Shown here in pieces: positions 38,285-50,299 of a DNA stretch of 64,000 nucleotides (position 1 is its first letter; each line of letters begins with the position of its first letter). Source of the stretch: Amyloporia xantha (lineage: Eukaryota > Basidiomycota > Agaricomycetes > Polyporales > Adustoporiaceae); NCBI GenBank assembly GCA_036971615.1, contig JAYKKR010000021.1:186001-250000 (forward strand). Reading direction: 5' to 3'. The notes under the pieces are model-generated. The model did no database searches and was not told where the DNA came from. It saw only the letters and a program-made list of their open reading frames with translations. Both the position numbers and the translations under genes were made by a program.

Positions 38285-41200
38285 TCATTGCGAAGGAATG
38301 GAGGGAATAGTCAGCATGCGTACAAGCGATACAACTACTGTGACGTACTGGCATCCACTAGGTGCGGGATGTTCTAATTCTTCTTCGACATGGGGATCTC
38401 CAAGAGACCGGTGTATGTTCCTGAAGGTTGGCCTGCGTTCGTGATGATTTGAAGGTGCGTGTGAAGCAATCTCTTGAGAGAGCTGAACCTGACCGTCCTC
38501 CGAGAGCTCGTGCTTGACGTATGGGAGGCGAGCGTTCGGGGTGATATTCCCAAGCCCAAAAGGTGTCGGTATATCTCTTCCAGGCGAGAGAGTCTCAACA
38601 TAGCTGGGCTGTTGTCGGTAGGCCTGATCTGCACGAGATGTAGAAATGCTATTGGGGCCAACGGCGCTGCGTTGAGATAAGGAAGAGTGCGGCATCGCTG
38701 ACGACCAGTCGTCTTGGATAGGATAAACTTCCGATAACGCAAAGTTAGCCCCATGCGCTGGATCCCGAATATCCTGCATGGGTCCGAGGTGCGAGAGGAC
38801 ATCGTACGGCATATTCTCGGGGTATTGCGATAGAGAGTGAGCGTAAGAGGACGCCTCAGGAGGAAAAGCTTGAGTCGACAATTCCGGGGGATAAGTTGAA
38901 TCATCTCGCGTGTGGAACGCAGGTCCTGACGATGGATAATATAACCGTGGAGCAGAATTGACGCTGCCACTAGCTGAAGAACGTGAGATCGAGGCTCCAC
39001 CGCGGCTTTCAACAGCTTTTCTGGGGTTCCGAATGGGAGATTCATCTAAATCCGAATTGGAGAAGGCCGGAAGCGACTCAATGATGCTATCACTGGAAAC
39101 AGCAACTCCTATAAGCACGTTCATGGACAGACAACAGAGGCGGGCCACTAACCAGGCTTCCCTTGCCAATTCCCACCTCGGTTTCATACTGTTGAGCATG
39201 GACAAGAGTTTCGTGAGCTCTTCCATTTGTCCATTCGTCGCCGAAGCCTGTCCGTCTTCATATTCATCCGTCCTTGTGAGTCGCTGTGCGACCTCCTTTG
39301 CTATCTGGGTCCACATGTTGACAAGTAGCACGCCAGCATATAAGAAAGCATAGTGAACTAACACAGTGTGTCTGGGATAGCCCCGTTGCAGCAACACCTC
39401 TAGTATTAAAGTGCCAGCTTTGGCGGCATTGGCGCAAACGGAGAGTGCCGAAAGCGAGAGATCGGGTTTATCAGAGGAATCACTGCGAGAGGAAGGCACG
39501 AGGGGTACAGGAATGAAGGGTCGATAGATGGTGATTTGCACCATGTAGTATGACAAGTGCAGCATTGCGGACTGAGACGCGAAGATATCGTCTGCCATGG
39601 TAGGTGTCCACCTAACTAAAAGTATCCTCGCTGAGCCTTTGCATACCCATAGCGGTAAACGATAACATACGATGTTGTGGCAAGCTAGTGATCCATTCAA
39701 GCATTGCTTCATTGAGTTTGGCAACTGTCTGTTCTCTCCATCTAGGACCTACTAAACCAAGAGGCTGCTTGGATCTGCCTATAGCATACTACACGATGTC
39801 AGCTTAATCAGCGGGAACACTGGCCCCATGACTCACTAGCGTCCTGAGCGCAAACGCCATAAGTTGGCTCAACTTGACCCAGTATACAAAGGCAGTCACC
39901 AGTGCAGGTTTGTCGTGCGGCTGTTGAAACGCGATGTCCTCGTTCTCGTTTTCCCAGTATTCATCGTCGACCTCTAGTGGTAATTCCAAATCGAAACTGT
40001 AACAGGAATCGTAAGCCTACAGATGGGTTTGGGGTCACGCTCACTTACTCTTCGTCTCTAGAGCAACACGGACGGCCGATGAGCATACTTCCCAAACGAT
40101 CGATTGCAATCAAATGCCAGATTGATCGCTTCCATAGCTCTTCTTCAACCGTTGGCTTACGTCCGTATACCATCTTGCGATGTGCTCCTACATCCTGTGC
40201 TTTGCGGATACCGATGCTAATGAGTGTCCATGATTCCGCATGAGCAACTGTTCCGCGAAAATACATGGCCATGAGCTAAGTTCAGACACGTGTTAGCGTT
40301 GCAGTAGGGAAAACGGGACGACTGTTCATGCAAGATACTTGGGAGAATGCAGAAATATAGAATGACTTACTACTAGCGTTTGCACTTCAAAGAGACTCGC
40401 TGGTAGAAACAAGCTACGACGCCGCCGGTGAGCCTCTGCAGAACGTGTAAATAGACAGTTGGCCTTATTCTTGACGTGATAAACATACCCAGTGCCACAT
40501 CAACGAATTTCCGCCCAGCCAGCGCCCAGACACCATGCTCCTCTTGCGCTATGTCTTGTCCAACATCAAGTGGGAGGACTCTGGGATCATCGCTCCACCT
40601 GCTAGCGACGGCAAACATGGCCATGCAGACACAAGCGTACCACATATCAGTCTTGTATAAACCCTCCTTCCACTGCCTATCAAAGGTCGGCCGATGTAGA
40701 AGAGGAAAGAGGCTGTTGTTGCGTGTGAAGTAAAGTTCAACGAGGCTCTCCGCTAGGTCCAACGGTGGGAAATGGGTCATCACGAAAGAAGGGGTCGTCG
40801 TCAAACGGTCAGCGCCCTCGAAAGAAATCTCCCACTATATGTCGTATATTTAATAGGAATAAATGAGATCTCTAAGACCGGTCGAGAAGATCAGGACCAA
40901 GAGACTTACTGGAAGTGAGTTCCAATACTCTGGCCTCCTAGGAGCGAAAGGTGGTGGACGTGGAGTGCATGATGAACCCGCTTCCGGGGAGTCGGGAGAG
41001 CTACCTCCCACAACTTCATCCATGTGCCGTTGTTTGAGCTCTCTAGCGGCGTGGATAAGCTTGAACGAGCTGCTTTTTCCATGAAATCGCCACTGGCCGT
41101 CCGTAGCGTGTTTACTCGGCACATGGGCTGGGCGCAAGCCGCGTACTGTTAGATGAGTCATGCCTTGGACCAAACTTAACTCGACAGCTGAATCTTCATT

Positions 41201-42344
41201 ATCGGACCCAGACAGCGAAGAGGTCGCAGAGGATTCGTTATTATGATTTGAAGACTCGGCTGATGCGGCAACGCGGGAAGGCGTCTTATGGCGCCGGGGA
41301 CGCCGATGGCGCATATGAGGAGTGCCTGTCCCTGTCGAACCAAACGTAGAAGGTCCATGACCTCTGTATGCCGATCCGGGAAGCGGAATTGCAGTTGCTA
41401 GCGGTAGCAAGGTATGACGCGACGATGATGGGGCCGTGCTGGTGCTTGCGCTGGCAGAGGCGACCGTACGAACCTGTGCCGCAGAACGGGAAGACGAAGG
41501 ATCCGCCCTCCAGGAGTCACGGACAACTGGAGGGCCTAGTTCTGGAGTGAAGTCTGCTTCTGGTCTGAGCTGTGGGTTCCAAACCGATCAGACTTGTTCT
41601 TAAAGCAGGTTTATGTGATCCGAACAGCAATCAATTACTATGTCGGCTATTCGGTGCAGAAGCACAATTACGGGATGGACCCAGAGAAGACAAAAAATCC
41701 TCTTTTGGAGCCTGGATTGCCCAATTCAGGGCGCACAGTGTTCGGTGACTAGAGCTGCGCCCTCTACGGCAAGGGGTTTTCGCCGATATATGCACCTGAA
41801 AGTTAAACAAGTCAAATGACTCACCCTCTTCAACAATGCTTCCATTTTCTCTACACGGTCCTCCAGTGCTGTGATATAGCTACAGGGGCGCCATAATTGT
41901 GAAGGTGCTCTCGCCAGCACTTTAAAGGCCGCACTTACGCTTTTGGTGGGCCTCGAGGTTTCGAACTCTCACTGTTATGATGAGCGTGAGCGTTAATGCC
42001 TTGAAGCGCATCAAAAAATAGACGTACATATAGGTACAGTGCCGACCCGTTTGCACGCAATTGGTGCAGACGTTGTCTCGCATCTTGGGTCCATCGCATT
42101 TTGTCTTCCTTCTGCGACAGAAATCGCAAGCGCGGTCGATCTTACGCTTCTTGGACCTATGCTCGTCTGAAGATACGTCAATCGCGTAATACGTTTGCGG
42201 GGAATGCGAGGCGGCCGCCGACGGATTATGCGGATCGAAGGACGAGCGTTCCTCGAGGTCGATGATAGTAGCGGCGCTGTTGAAGACGTGTGTTTCCTGC
42301 ATGAAATAAGATGCTGAGGACGACAAACTCAGTGTGTTCCTCAA
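38285..42344 (-). CDS. large Zn2Cys6 regulator with fungal-specific TF domain
   Basis: A zinc-cluster transcription activator or repressor. Start ATG 42342-42344; stop at 38285-38287. The cluster is CDFCRRRKTKCDGPK, then C-T-N-C-V-Q-T-G-R-H-C, about residues 71-103, preceded by a basic KKRKIDRA. Splicing continues CTYIESSKPRGPPKA into the dimerisation coil AYITALEDRVEKMEALLKRV, then a Ser/His/Arg-rich linker and RFHGKSSSFKLIHAARELKQ, a motif typical of the XlnR/CTF1-like group. The fungal-TF middle homology domain follows: LVELYFTRNNSLFPLLHRPT, DMWYACVCMAMFAVASRW, AHAESWTLISIGIRKAQDVG, ELWKRSIWHLIAIDRLGSML and SYYMVQITIYRPFIP. The last exon (to 39724) adds 270 residues of low-complexity tail. 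About eight exons, roughly 1,100 residues. The regulated pathway cannot be told from sequence and no metabolic genes are adjacent. Confidence 0.88.
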
Positions 42345-42971
42345 ATCTCACGAGAAGGACGAGGAGAGTGCTGTCTGGACTGTCGAGAGCGCATAGAGCA
42401 GTAACCAGGAGCGTTCTACATAAGTCGCATGCTTATTTACCCAGAATGAATCCATCCGCCGATCTCTCTTTCGAGCTCCGGATATGTGCAAGGTTAGGGT
42501 TGTCAGCATGCTTTCTCAACTCCGCCTCAATTTTAGAGTGGCTGGCCAATGGCAAGCCTGTCACATGCTCTGCCGCTGGATGGCCGTCATATGCAACCCT
42601 GCACATTACGAAATTCCTCTGCCATCTGAAAAGAGGAACGCCGAGTTGGGACAGCGGCGTTCCGCCGGCAAATGAATTGAATGTCCGCCACCGCTTTTCT
42701 GTTTGTCTGTGTGTATCCCCGGTGAATAATAACGCCAAGCCCGTCCACGTGAACGAGGCATTTAACCCTTCGTGCACGTGCTCTTAGCAATCAGCCATGA
42801 ATGATCGAGATTCTGCCGACGACTGTCTACGCTCGCTGCCGCGCTCGTCCTCTCCTGTCATTGAACGTGCTACTGGTGCGGACTCGGGCTCTCATTCCAT
42901 CTCATCACACACTCACCGCTGACGATCGTCGTAGGCCTAGCTTGAAACGATCAGCGAGGCTACCTCCCACC
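42345..42971. promoter_or_regulatory. divergent intergenic region, Zn2Cys6 factor / SDHAF4
   Basis: 627 bp between oppositely facing start codons. It contains CCACGTG-type half sites near 42745 (TCCACGTGAACG) but no clear TATA. ORFs in it are shadows. Confidence 0.4.
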
Positions 42972-43340
42972 ATGACCTCGACGATCCTCCATTCACTGCG
43001 CCACAATCTGCGCACAAGCCGAACTGTGCGCTTGTATTCTTCTCGTAATCCTCTGGCACGTCCAGCACCCCCGCCGCTTCCGCGTGAGGACCAGCGCGAG
43101 TTCGAGGAGCTGCTCAGAGCTGCTCAAGCTCCCCTCCTTCAACCAGCGAAGACGGTTCCCGCCGAGGCGGAGGCCAAGCTCGCAATGCACCCCGACGCCC
43201 GGCAGCCCCTCGCCCCCGAATTCGAAGGCGAAACGAATCCTGCCACGGGGGAGAAAGGTGGTCCAAAGAGAGAACCCGTTAGGAAGTGGGGGGATAGCGA
43301 AGGCGACTGGAGCTTCAAGGGCAGAGTATCTGATTTCTAG
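42972..43340 (+). CDS. SDH8: Succinate dehydrogenase assembly factor 4 (Sdh8/SDHAF4)
   Basis: A small mitochondrial chaperone that binds flavinated Sdh1 and protects it from autoxidation before SDH assembly. A single exon of 122 residues. The N terminus (MTSTILHSLRHNLRTSRTVR) is an Arg/Ser-rich mitochondrial targeting sequence. The C terminus is the conserved DUF1674 block: EFEGETNPATGEKGGPKREP, KWGDSEGDWSFKGRVSDF-stop. The middle is Pro-rich (ARPAPPPLPRED). ATG 42972 is chosen because it opens the targeting peptide; an ATG-less extension upstream to 42801 is not plausible. Size and end match the family. Confidence 0.94.
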   Translation: MTSTILHSLRHNLRTSRTVRLYSSRNPLARPAPPPLPREDQREFEELLRAAQAPLLQPAKTVPAEAEAKLAMHPDARQPLAPEFEGETNPATGEKGGPKREPVRKWGDSEGDWSFKGRVSDF

Positions 43341-45785
43341 TCAAGTACGTCACATGAACGTGCTGCAATACATGCGGCGTATTTTTCTGTCTTCTGCCTA
43401 TCCAGCAGTCCTCCAATCATCATGTGCATCCTAGATCCCTATGTCCATTGTCATTATCAATGTGGTCGTCAAAGCATCCGTTGGCACCGTCTTGCCATTT
43501 GTATAGAGAAACCGCATTCTGGTGTATTCTTAGATTGCATTCATAATCATGCGCGTCTAGCTATCCTCCAGGTACATCTCGGTTCGAGGCAGGACTGACA
43601 CGACATTGATTCAAGCCCAGAACATTGATTGTAGCAATGTTCTACGATACGAGCAGAACATCTCCAAGAAGCTATTAGGGACATGCCGAGCGCCTGTGTA
43701 TGTTTCGCTTACAGGTGAGCTATTTTTATAACAGGAAGAAATTGGCAAGAGCCTGATATACGATAGGGTAGTCGATGTTTGGCATATCCTCGTGTTGATT
43801 CTCGCATGCTTCTTTAGATCGACCATACGGGGTTTTATCTCTCGTAGTACGCGGCGCTAAACATTCAATGCGGCGGGGTTTGGACCTTACGGGTGACGCT
43901 CTTCTGAGAACCATTTTTGAACAGACACACTACAAGGAGCATGGCATGCTTACTTTCGGCGGAGCAGATAAGGCAATGTATGACATACATATCACCATCA
44001 TCGTTCCCAACCACTGACTGTTATACAGTTCGGGGATTTTAGTCCAGCCTAATGTACGCTGTCTTACGTCTGTTTAAAGGTACAATCTCATTTCTCGCGT
44101 CTCATCTTTGGCTTAGTGCCTATGCGCGCCTCCCAGTCATGATCCGGCCACTTCCTCGCCCTCTCTTCCACTCCCACGCCTTGCAAGGTTTGTCGATGAA
44201 CACTAGTACGTGTCAGAGTGAGGCCGGCAACATGCGGCTATGTGGTGTTCAGAATGTGCTAGAATCGTACCCTGTGCTATCACATCGGTTGCCTCTCCGC
44301 GTTGTGACCACATTCAAGATATTCGGCTATGAAACACCCCACATGGAATAACACCGTGCGCCATTTGTGCTCCATGGTTTCTCGAATTGTTTAAATGGAT
44401 CCCCGGTGTATTTAGAGGGATCTGAAAAGGAGGTGAGCTTCAGATCTCATCACTCCGCTTATTCCGGGTTCTTCATACTTAGTTAGTGAGGCATAAAAAT
44501 AGAGCTTCGTCATAAGGGGGAAGCAGAAGACTCCTTCTGGCCGTTCTACTTAGGGACGCCAAGATCGTTTCCCCGAATGGACATAAACCCGACAGTAGGA
44601 CCTTTGGCACCTCTGTCGCAATCTCGACATGCAGGGCATGCACGTCGTGAGATCCCAATTCGAAGTTGTTCCCCCTTTTGCTGGATTTCAAAACGCGCGT
44701 CTCCCAGGGTCTTGTAGAGACGCATATCCCACGACGATGGTCAAATCCTGCTTCGCGCTATTTGTGTTCGCGCGCATCTTGCCGCGCGCATTTGTCGTGC
44801 AATCCAGACAACACCATCGTCCCAGTCGTGGGCTTTCACGACCATGCCGTCGCGTTCTAACAGCGCCTTTCCCGTGGGCGCTTTCCAAGAGCGTTCTGTT
44901 CGTGGAAGATAGGCTAAGTAAATACCTGCCCTTGCAAGGATGTCGCGCGCGTCTCCCAGCATGCAAAATCAAAATCCTATTTTCGTTCATTTTGCAATGG
45001 CCTACCTTTTGGTCAGTCGGGGATGAGGAAACCCGACGAGTTGTGTTGCAGCGACCCTGAGCCTGTTCCAGAATGGTATACTTGATATACTGCGCACGGC
45101 GAGGTCCAGGGCGTTCTGAACTTAGCCTCGTAGCCGTCCGAGCCCGGGCAGAAGCCATCACTCAAACTGGGTCACAACTATGTCATCTTATTTCAACTTC
45201 CCTCCATGTGAGACTTATACAGGGCGCCACTTATTACTACTTACTGCACGTCGCATCATGTCGGACTCGGTCCATAGCAAATTGCGAAACCGAGTCATGG
45301 TCTCGTCCGCGACGATCCCTGCGGAAGGCCGTTTGTCCGCTGTACATCTAGTCATTTTTCCCATGGCAGATTTTACGATGATTTCGGCCGTCCGGAGGGT
45401 ACACTTTACTGTTCGGAATTTACCCTATGGCCATGAGTGATAAGCAATTGTTGTTGAAGACTAAAATAATATGGATGACCGTTTGGCTTCTAGCCGGATT
45501 TTTGAAAGATCCGGATCGACGACGGCGCTTCCGAGCTTCACAGTTCCTCTCATGCATCATGATGCACTGTGAGCCCCGGCAACATATACGAGGGCGAAAA
45601 ACGACGCCGACTGGCACAGCGAGACTGTCGACCCTCCGTGCTGACACTACATGATACTGGTGATGACAGAGCCGCGTAATAATATCTACGTCAGCGCGCT
45701 TCACTAACTGTTGCTCCTGAGCATAAAAATCCATTTTAGGCTTAGGGGGCTTCTTCAGCCTGCAGCTGGTCACCGGCTCTTGTGT
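43341..45785. other. 2.4-kb intergenic region
   Basis: No convincing exon chain. ORFs at 44052-44351, 44629-45060 (+), 44688-45161 and 44741-44962 (-) overlap each other and show no family motif. No tRNA or repeat is seen. Confidence 0.4.
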
Positions 45786-46743
45786 ATGAGCGGGCTACGC
45801 TTTCAACCTGGAACCCGAGTTTTCAGAACCATGTTCAGTAGCGGAAGCTCAGGAAAACAGAGCAGAACCTTGTCTGTAGCTATCCAGGAAGCAAAATGGA
45901 ACAGTGTATGTCGAATCATTATGATAAATGCTAATGTACCTGCTGATATGTTTGTTCTTGACACACAGGCAGCTGATAATATGCGACAGTTCCATGACCA
46001 TTTCAAGGTGGAATGTAAGCACAACTGCGAGTGGTCCTCGATCACGCATTCTAACGAACGCAACGACTTTCATTATAGTTAACAACATATACAGAGTAAG
46101 CGCATCACCTGTGCTGTCTTTTTTGACGTTCTCAAAGAGAACAGCTAGCCGATGGGTCATTTAACAAGTCCGGAATGTCTCTCCAAATGTATTTGAGAAC
46201 AGCCAATCAACTCGTAAGACGTTAGTGAGCAAAATCCAGTGTACAGGTCCCTGCGCTAATATTGCATTCGGGCCGCGTCCACAGACCTTAGCACGCACCA
46301 TACAATCGAGGAAAAGTATATCTTCCCTGTACTCGCCAAGAAGATGCCTGTATTCCGCGAAGACGATGTCCACATCAAATCACACGAGGCAATCCACGAA
46401 GGTGTGTGCTTTTGTCTATGCACGACGGACACACGGCGAACATCAATGATTCTCTGTATGATTCTGTGTGTTACCAGGTCTCGACAAGCTTAGTGCACTT
46501 ATTAGCAAGTGGTCGCGAGAGACGTCAACGTATAGTCCGACTGAAATGAGAGCGTGCCTAGACAGCTGGAGGGACGTGCTGTTCACTCATCTGGATCAAG
46601 AGGTTTGCACAATCCTGTGACTCTGCGGAGGCGCATAAGTCTGACCCTTTCTTAATGTTCCCGACCTTCAGGTCGCAGATCTGTCCGGGGAGAACATGAA
46701 GAAATACTGGACACTGGAGGAGATGGATAAGATACCTATGTAA
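45786..46743 (+). CDS. hemerythrin-like HHE-domain protein
   Basis: HHE/hemerythrin domains are four-helix bundles that bind a di-iron or other metal centre. In fungi their roles (oxygen, iron or nitric oxide handling) are mostly undefined. Seven exons (45786-45905, 45969-46014, 46079-46095, 46169-46220, 46285-46401, 46478-46602, 46672-46743) give 182 residues. Candidate ligands are visible in each helix: MRQFHDHFKVEFNNIY (H..H..E), VRHLSTHHTIEEKYIFPVL (HH...EE), DVHIKSHEAIHEGLDKL (H...H) and WRDVLFTHLDQEV (H). The 17-nt third exon and the unusual GTTAGT donor at 46221 are needed to keep the frame and the helix sequence SGMSLQMYLRTANQLVRHL. The start could also be ATG 45831. A mitochondrial leader is possible but not clear. 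Confidence 0.85.
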
Positions 46744-47140
46744 TGCACCCTAGAGCGTCCCAAGAGGCATACAAGAGCGTGAAGTGTGGAGATATAGAAT
46801 ACCCTATACTCGTACAGATAGAGTAAGGAAGAAATTCACCAATGGTAAATGTTGTCATTCTTGCGGCTAGTGGCACAGAGTCACTGCGAGGTCAGTGAAT
46901 GCGTGCCGGAGGCGTGAAAACAGGAATGAATTAACGCGCAAGCGTGTTGCTCTTCCGTCGCGAAAACAGCAAATCGCGAGTGGAAGCAAGGAGTATTAGC
47001 AACGCGGCCTCAGAGCCAGGAGTGCATCGGGCATGCCTCGGTCTGCAGCGGCTTGATCGATCAATTTTATGGGCGCTTGAGCAACACCTGCGTTAATTTG
47101 TATTCAGGACTAGTGTTCCTCGGAACTAAATCTACGTTCA
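46744..47140. other. intergenic
   Basis: About 400 bp between two plus-strand genes. No feature is seen. Confidence 0.45.
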
Positions 47141-50100
47141 ATGCCTGCCAGTAAACGCAAACACGTCTCCTTCACTGATAACTCGGACAGTGAAGACTCA
47201 GCTGCAGAGTCCTTGGTAGAGGAAGTCTCTGAGGATGACGTTGATATCTTCTCTGCTCTGGCTGGCCGCAAACCACGAAAGGTCGGGGAGCAACATGGTG
47301 ATGAAGATGATGACGAGACACTTCAAGAGCTCATCAGAGATAGCATCGCAAAGCGCAACGTCAAAGGGGGGACAGACCTGTTGAAGAAAACGAAGGGAAA
47401 AGCTAAGATGACAAAGGGAGAAGTCGGCGGGGGCAGCTTTCAGAGCATGGGTACGTTTTGTCTCATATACAATTGAATTAAAGTCGTACTCATTGTCCCA
47501 TCAGGTCTGCATCCTTGGCTTTTGCGCTCGCTGACTCTTCAAGGATTCCGCATTCCGACGCCAATTCAGCGGCTTGCGATACCTGCTTTGTTGACTAACC
47601 CTCCCAGAGACCTTGTCGGAATGGCTCGGACAGGCTCAGGAAAGTCTCTTGCATACATGGTACCTCTCATTCAGCGGCTCGGCGGTCGACATTCCTCTAC
47701 TTTTGGTGCTCGGGCACTGATCTTACTTCCCGCTCGAGAATTGGCCTTGCAAATTCTCAAGGTTGGCAAGGAGCTGGCAAGGGGCTGGCATTCTGGAGAG
47801 GGAGACCACGCAGGAGATGGAAAGGACACGGACGATGGGAAAAAGGGTCAAACATTGAGATGGAGTCTTATTGTAGGTGGGGAGGGCTTGGACGAGCAAT
47901 TTGAGATGATCACGGCAAATCCTGACATGTATGAGATCTTCGTTTCTCACTTGACTGTGTCGCTCACGTTCACATAGCATCATTGCCACTCCGGGTCGAT
48001 TGCTTCATCTTATTGTCGAAATGAACCTCGATCTCAAGTCTATACAATACGTCGTCTTCGACGAGGCAGACCGTCTATTTGAGATGGGATTCGAGACCGC
48101 TCTGACGGAGATCCTTCACCGCCTTCCTGCCACACGACAGACTCTTTTATTTTCTGCGACTCTTCCCAAAAGTCTTGTCGAATTTGCCAAGGCCGGTCTC
48201 CAAAATCCGAAACTCGTACGGCTGGACGCAGAATCAAAGATCAGCCCGGACCTCAAAATGGCCTTCTTCTCTGTAAAGCATGCCGAAAAGGACGCATGTC
48301 TCCTAGTCCTCCTCCGTGACGTGATTGGTGTTCCTCTTGGGTCCACGAAAGCGAGCAGGGATGATCAGGCTGAGGCACAAGACGGCAAAGGAAAAGGCAA
48401 AGGCTAAGGCCAAGTATCACGAACAGATTACTGCGCCACACCAAACACTTGTCTTCGCTGCTACCAAACATCATGTAGAATACCTGACGAACCTCCTCAG
48501 CACTGCCGGGTATGCGGTCTCGCATATCTACGGATCATTGGACCAGACCGCGCGTTCACAACAGATGGAACAGTTCAGGCGCGGGCATTCCAGCATCCTT
48601 GTCGTGACAGACGTGGCTGCACGAGGTATTGACATTCCTGTCCTCGAGAATGTTGTCAATTACGACTTCCCGCAAGGCGCGAGGGTCTTCGTACATCGGG
48701 TAGGACGAACAGCTCGTGCAGGCCGGCAAGGCTGGGCCTGGTCTTTCGTCACGAATTCCGAGCTGCCGTATCTGCTCGACTTGCAGCTCTTTCTAGGACG
48801 ACCGATCAAGAGCGATGTCGCCGAGGGTGGCGATCAAGTCTACACGGAGTCCTCTCGTACTTGGTCCGTTCGAGCGCGACACGTTGGATGCGGAAGTGGA
48901 CTATATCAGAAAGCTGGACGAGGAGAACCACAACCTCGGCACAATGCGAGAGGTGATGAAAAAGGGGCACGGCATGTATGAGCGCAGCAAGGGCAAGGCC
49001 AGCCAGGCGAGCTACAAGCGCGCGAAGGAAATGACGAAGGAGGGCAAATGGGGTCTCGTTGGCTCGGACTCTGGCATCCATCCTGTTCTGTTCCGGAACA
49101 AAGATGGCAGCAGCTCAACCACGAAGCTGGCTGAGGAAGCAAAGAGGAAGGCGTTGCTGAAGACTGTCAACTCTTTCAGGCCTGCGGAGACAGTGCTCGA
49201 GATCGGTGCGAGGGGCAACACAGAGACCGCTGCTCTGATGAAGCAGAGACGCAAGGCTCTCAGCAAGGCAGCTCAAAGGGCAGCATTGGCCTCTACTTCC
49301 GTCGCTGCCATGCCTGAGGAGAACGATGAGGAGGAAGATGTCGCCTCGGATACACATCCGGAGGGGTTAGAAATGGCAGACGAAACAGAGATCGCGGTAC
49401 ATCCTGCACACCATCTGCGCATCGTGTATTTTACTAACATATCTCCAGGCTGTCTTCGAATCATATCACAAGAAGGGTTCAAATGATAGCAAGACGCAAT
49501 ACCGGGACTCGGAATTCTACTTGTCTCACTACCAGAAGGATGCAAATACAGAGAAAGGGCAAGTGTTCCGGCCTCTCGTAGGCTCGTATACTCATTTCTG
49601 ACGACAGGTACTCTCTTCGTGACGGTGCCACTTTCGCCGAGCAAGCGCAAAACGTCGCTTTCGACCTGGCCGGCGACGAGGGCGCTCGGGATAAGAAGCG
49701 TCGGGAAATGAAGTGGGATAAAAAGAAAAAGAAATTCATCATGGGTACCGGAGAAGGCGCGGACAACGTGAAGCTCGTCCGGACAGAAAGCGGTGTAAAA
49801 TTGCCAGCGACGTATCGCAGCGGCCGATTCGACGAATGGAAAGCGAAGAGTCGCGTGAGCTTGCCACGGGTCGGCGAAGCAGAGTCCGACGCGATGCCAC
49901 GCAGAGGTGGTATCTCCGCTGGAGGGAGGAAATTCAAGCACAAGCAGGTCGTTGCTGCGAAGCCGTTGGACAAGTTCAGCACGGATTACGAGCGCAAAGT
50001 AAGGCAGAAGAAAAAGAAGCTCGATCATGACGGTGGTGACAACGCCGGTCCATCCTCGAAGCCTCCATTGCCAGGGAAGAAGGGCAAGGTGGTCGGTCGG

Positions 50101-50235
50101 CGTTTCGGAGGCAAACCCACCGGAAGAGTCAAGAGTGAGCTCAAGACTGTCGATCAGATCCGGAAATCGCGAATGGTTACAGAGAATCGGAGGCAGAAGA
50201 ACGCGCGTGCTCCTCGAAAAAGGGGTAAACGATGA
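47141..50235 (+). CDS. DBP10: Dbp10/DDX54 DEAD-box RNA helicase (two apparent frameshifts)
   Basis: Dbp10 is an essential nucleolar helicase that remodels the peptidyl-transferase region of pre-60S particles. An acidic leader ([20 protein letters not shown]) precedes the core: Q motif [16 protein letters not shown], motif [13 protein letters not shown], Ia [13 protein letters not shown] box [24 protein letters not shown], then [28 protein letters not shown] and [12 protein letters not shown]. Dbp10-specific C-terminal blocks follow ([42 protein letters not shown]) and a Lys/Arg tail ending KRGKR. The frame breaks at 48392-48395 (A4 run, one A too many after GKGK) and at 48846-48847 (one G too many before SPLVLG). 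The last intron, 49559-49607 (49 nt), appears to be GC-AG (GCAAGT), giving [17 protein letters not shown]; a GT donor at 49565 would add QV. The stop codon is 64 bp from that of convergent QTRT1. Confidence 0.9.
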
Positions 50236-50299
50236 TCACAGTGATTCATTATTATAGATACGTTGTACTTCCACATCTCTTTTATTCTTACACATCATT

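Noticed and set aside
44629..45161. Overlapping ORFs on both strands
   Set aside because: Neither strand shows family motifs or a sensible exon continuation.
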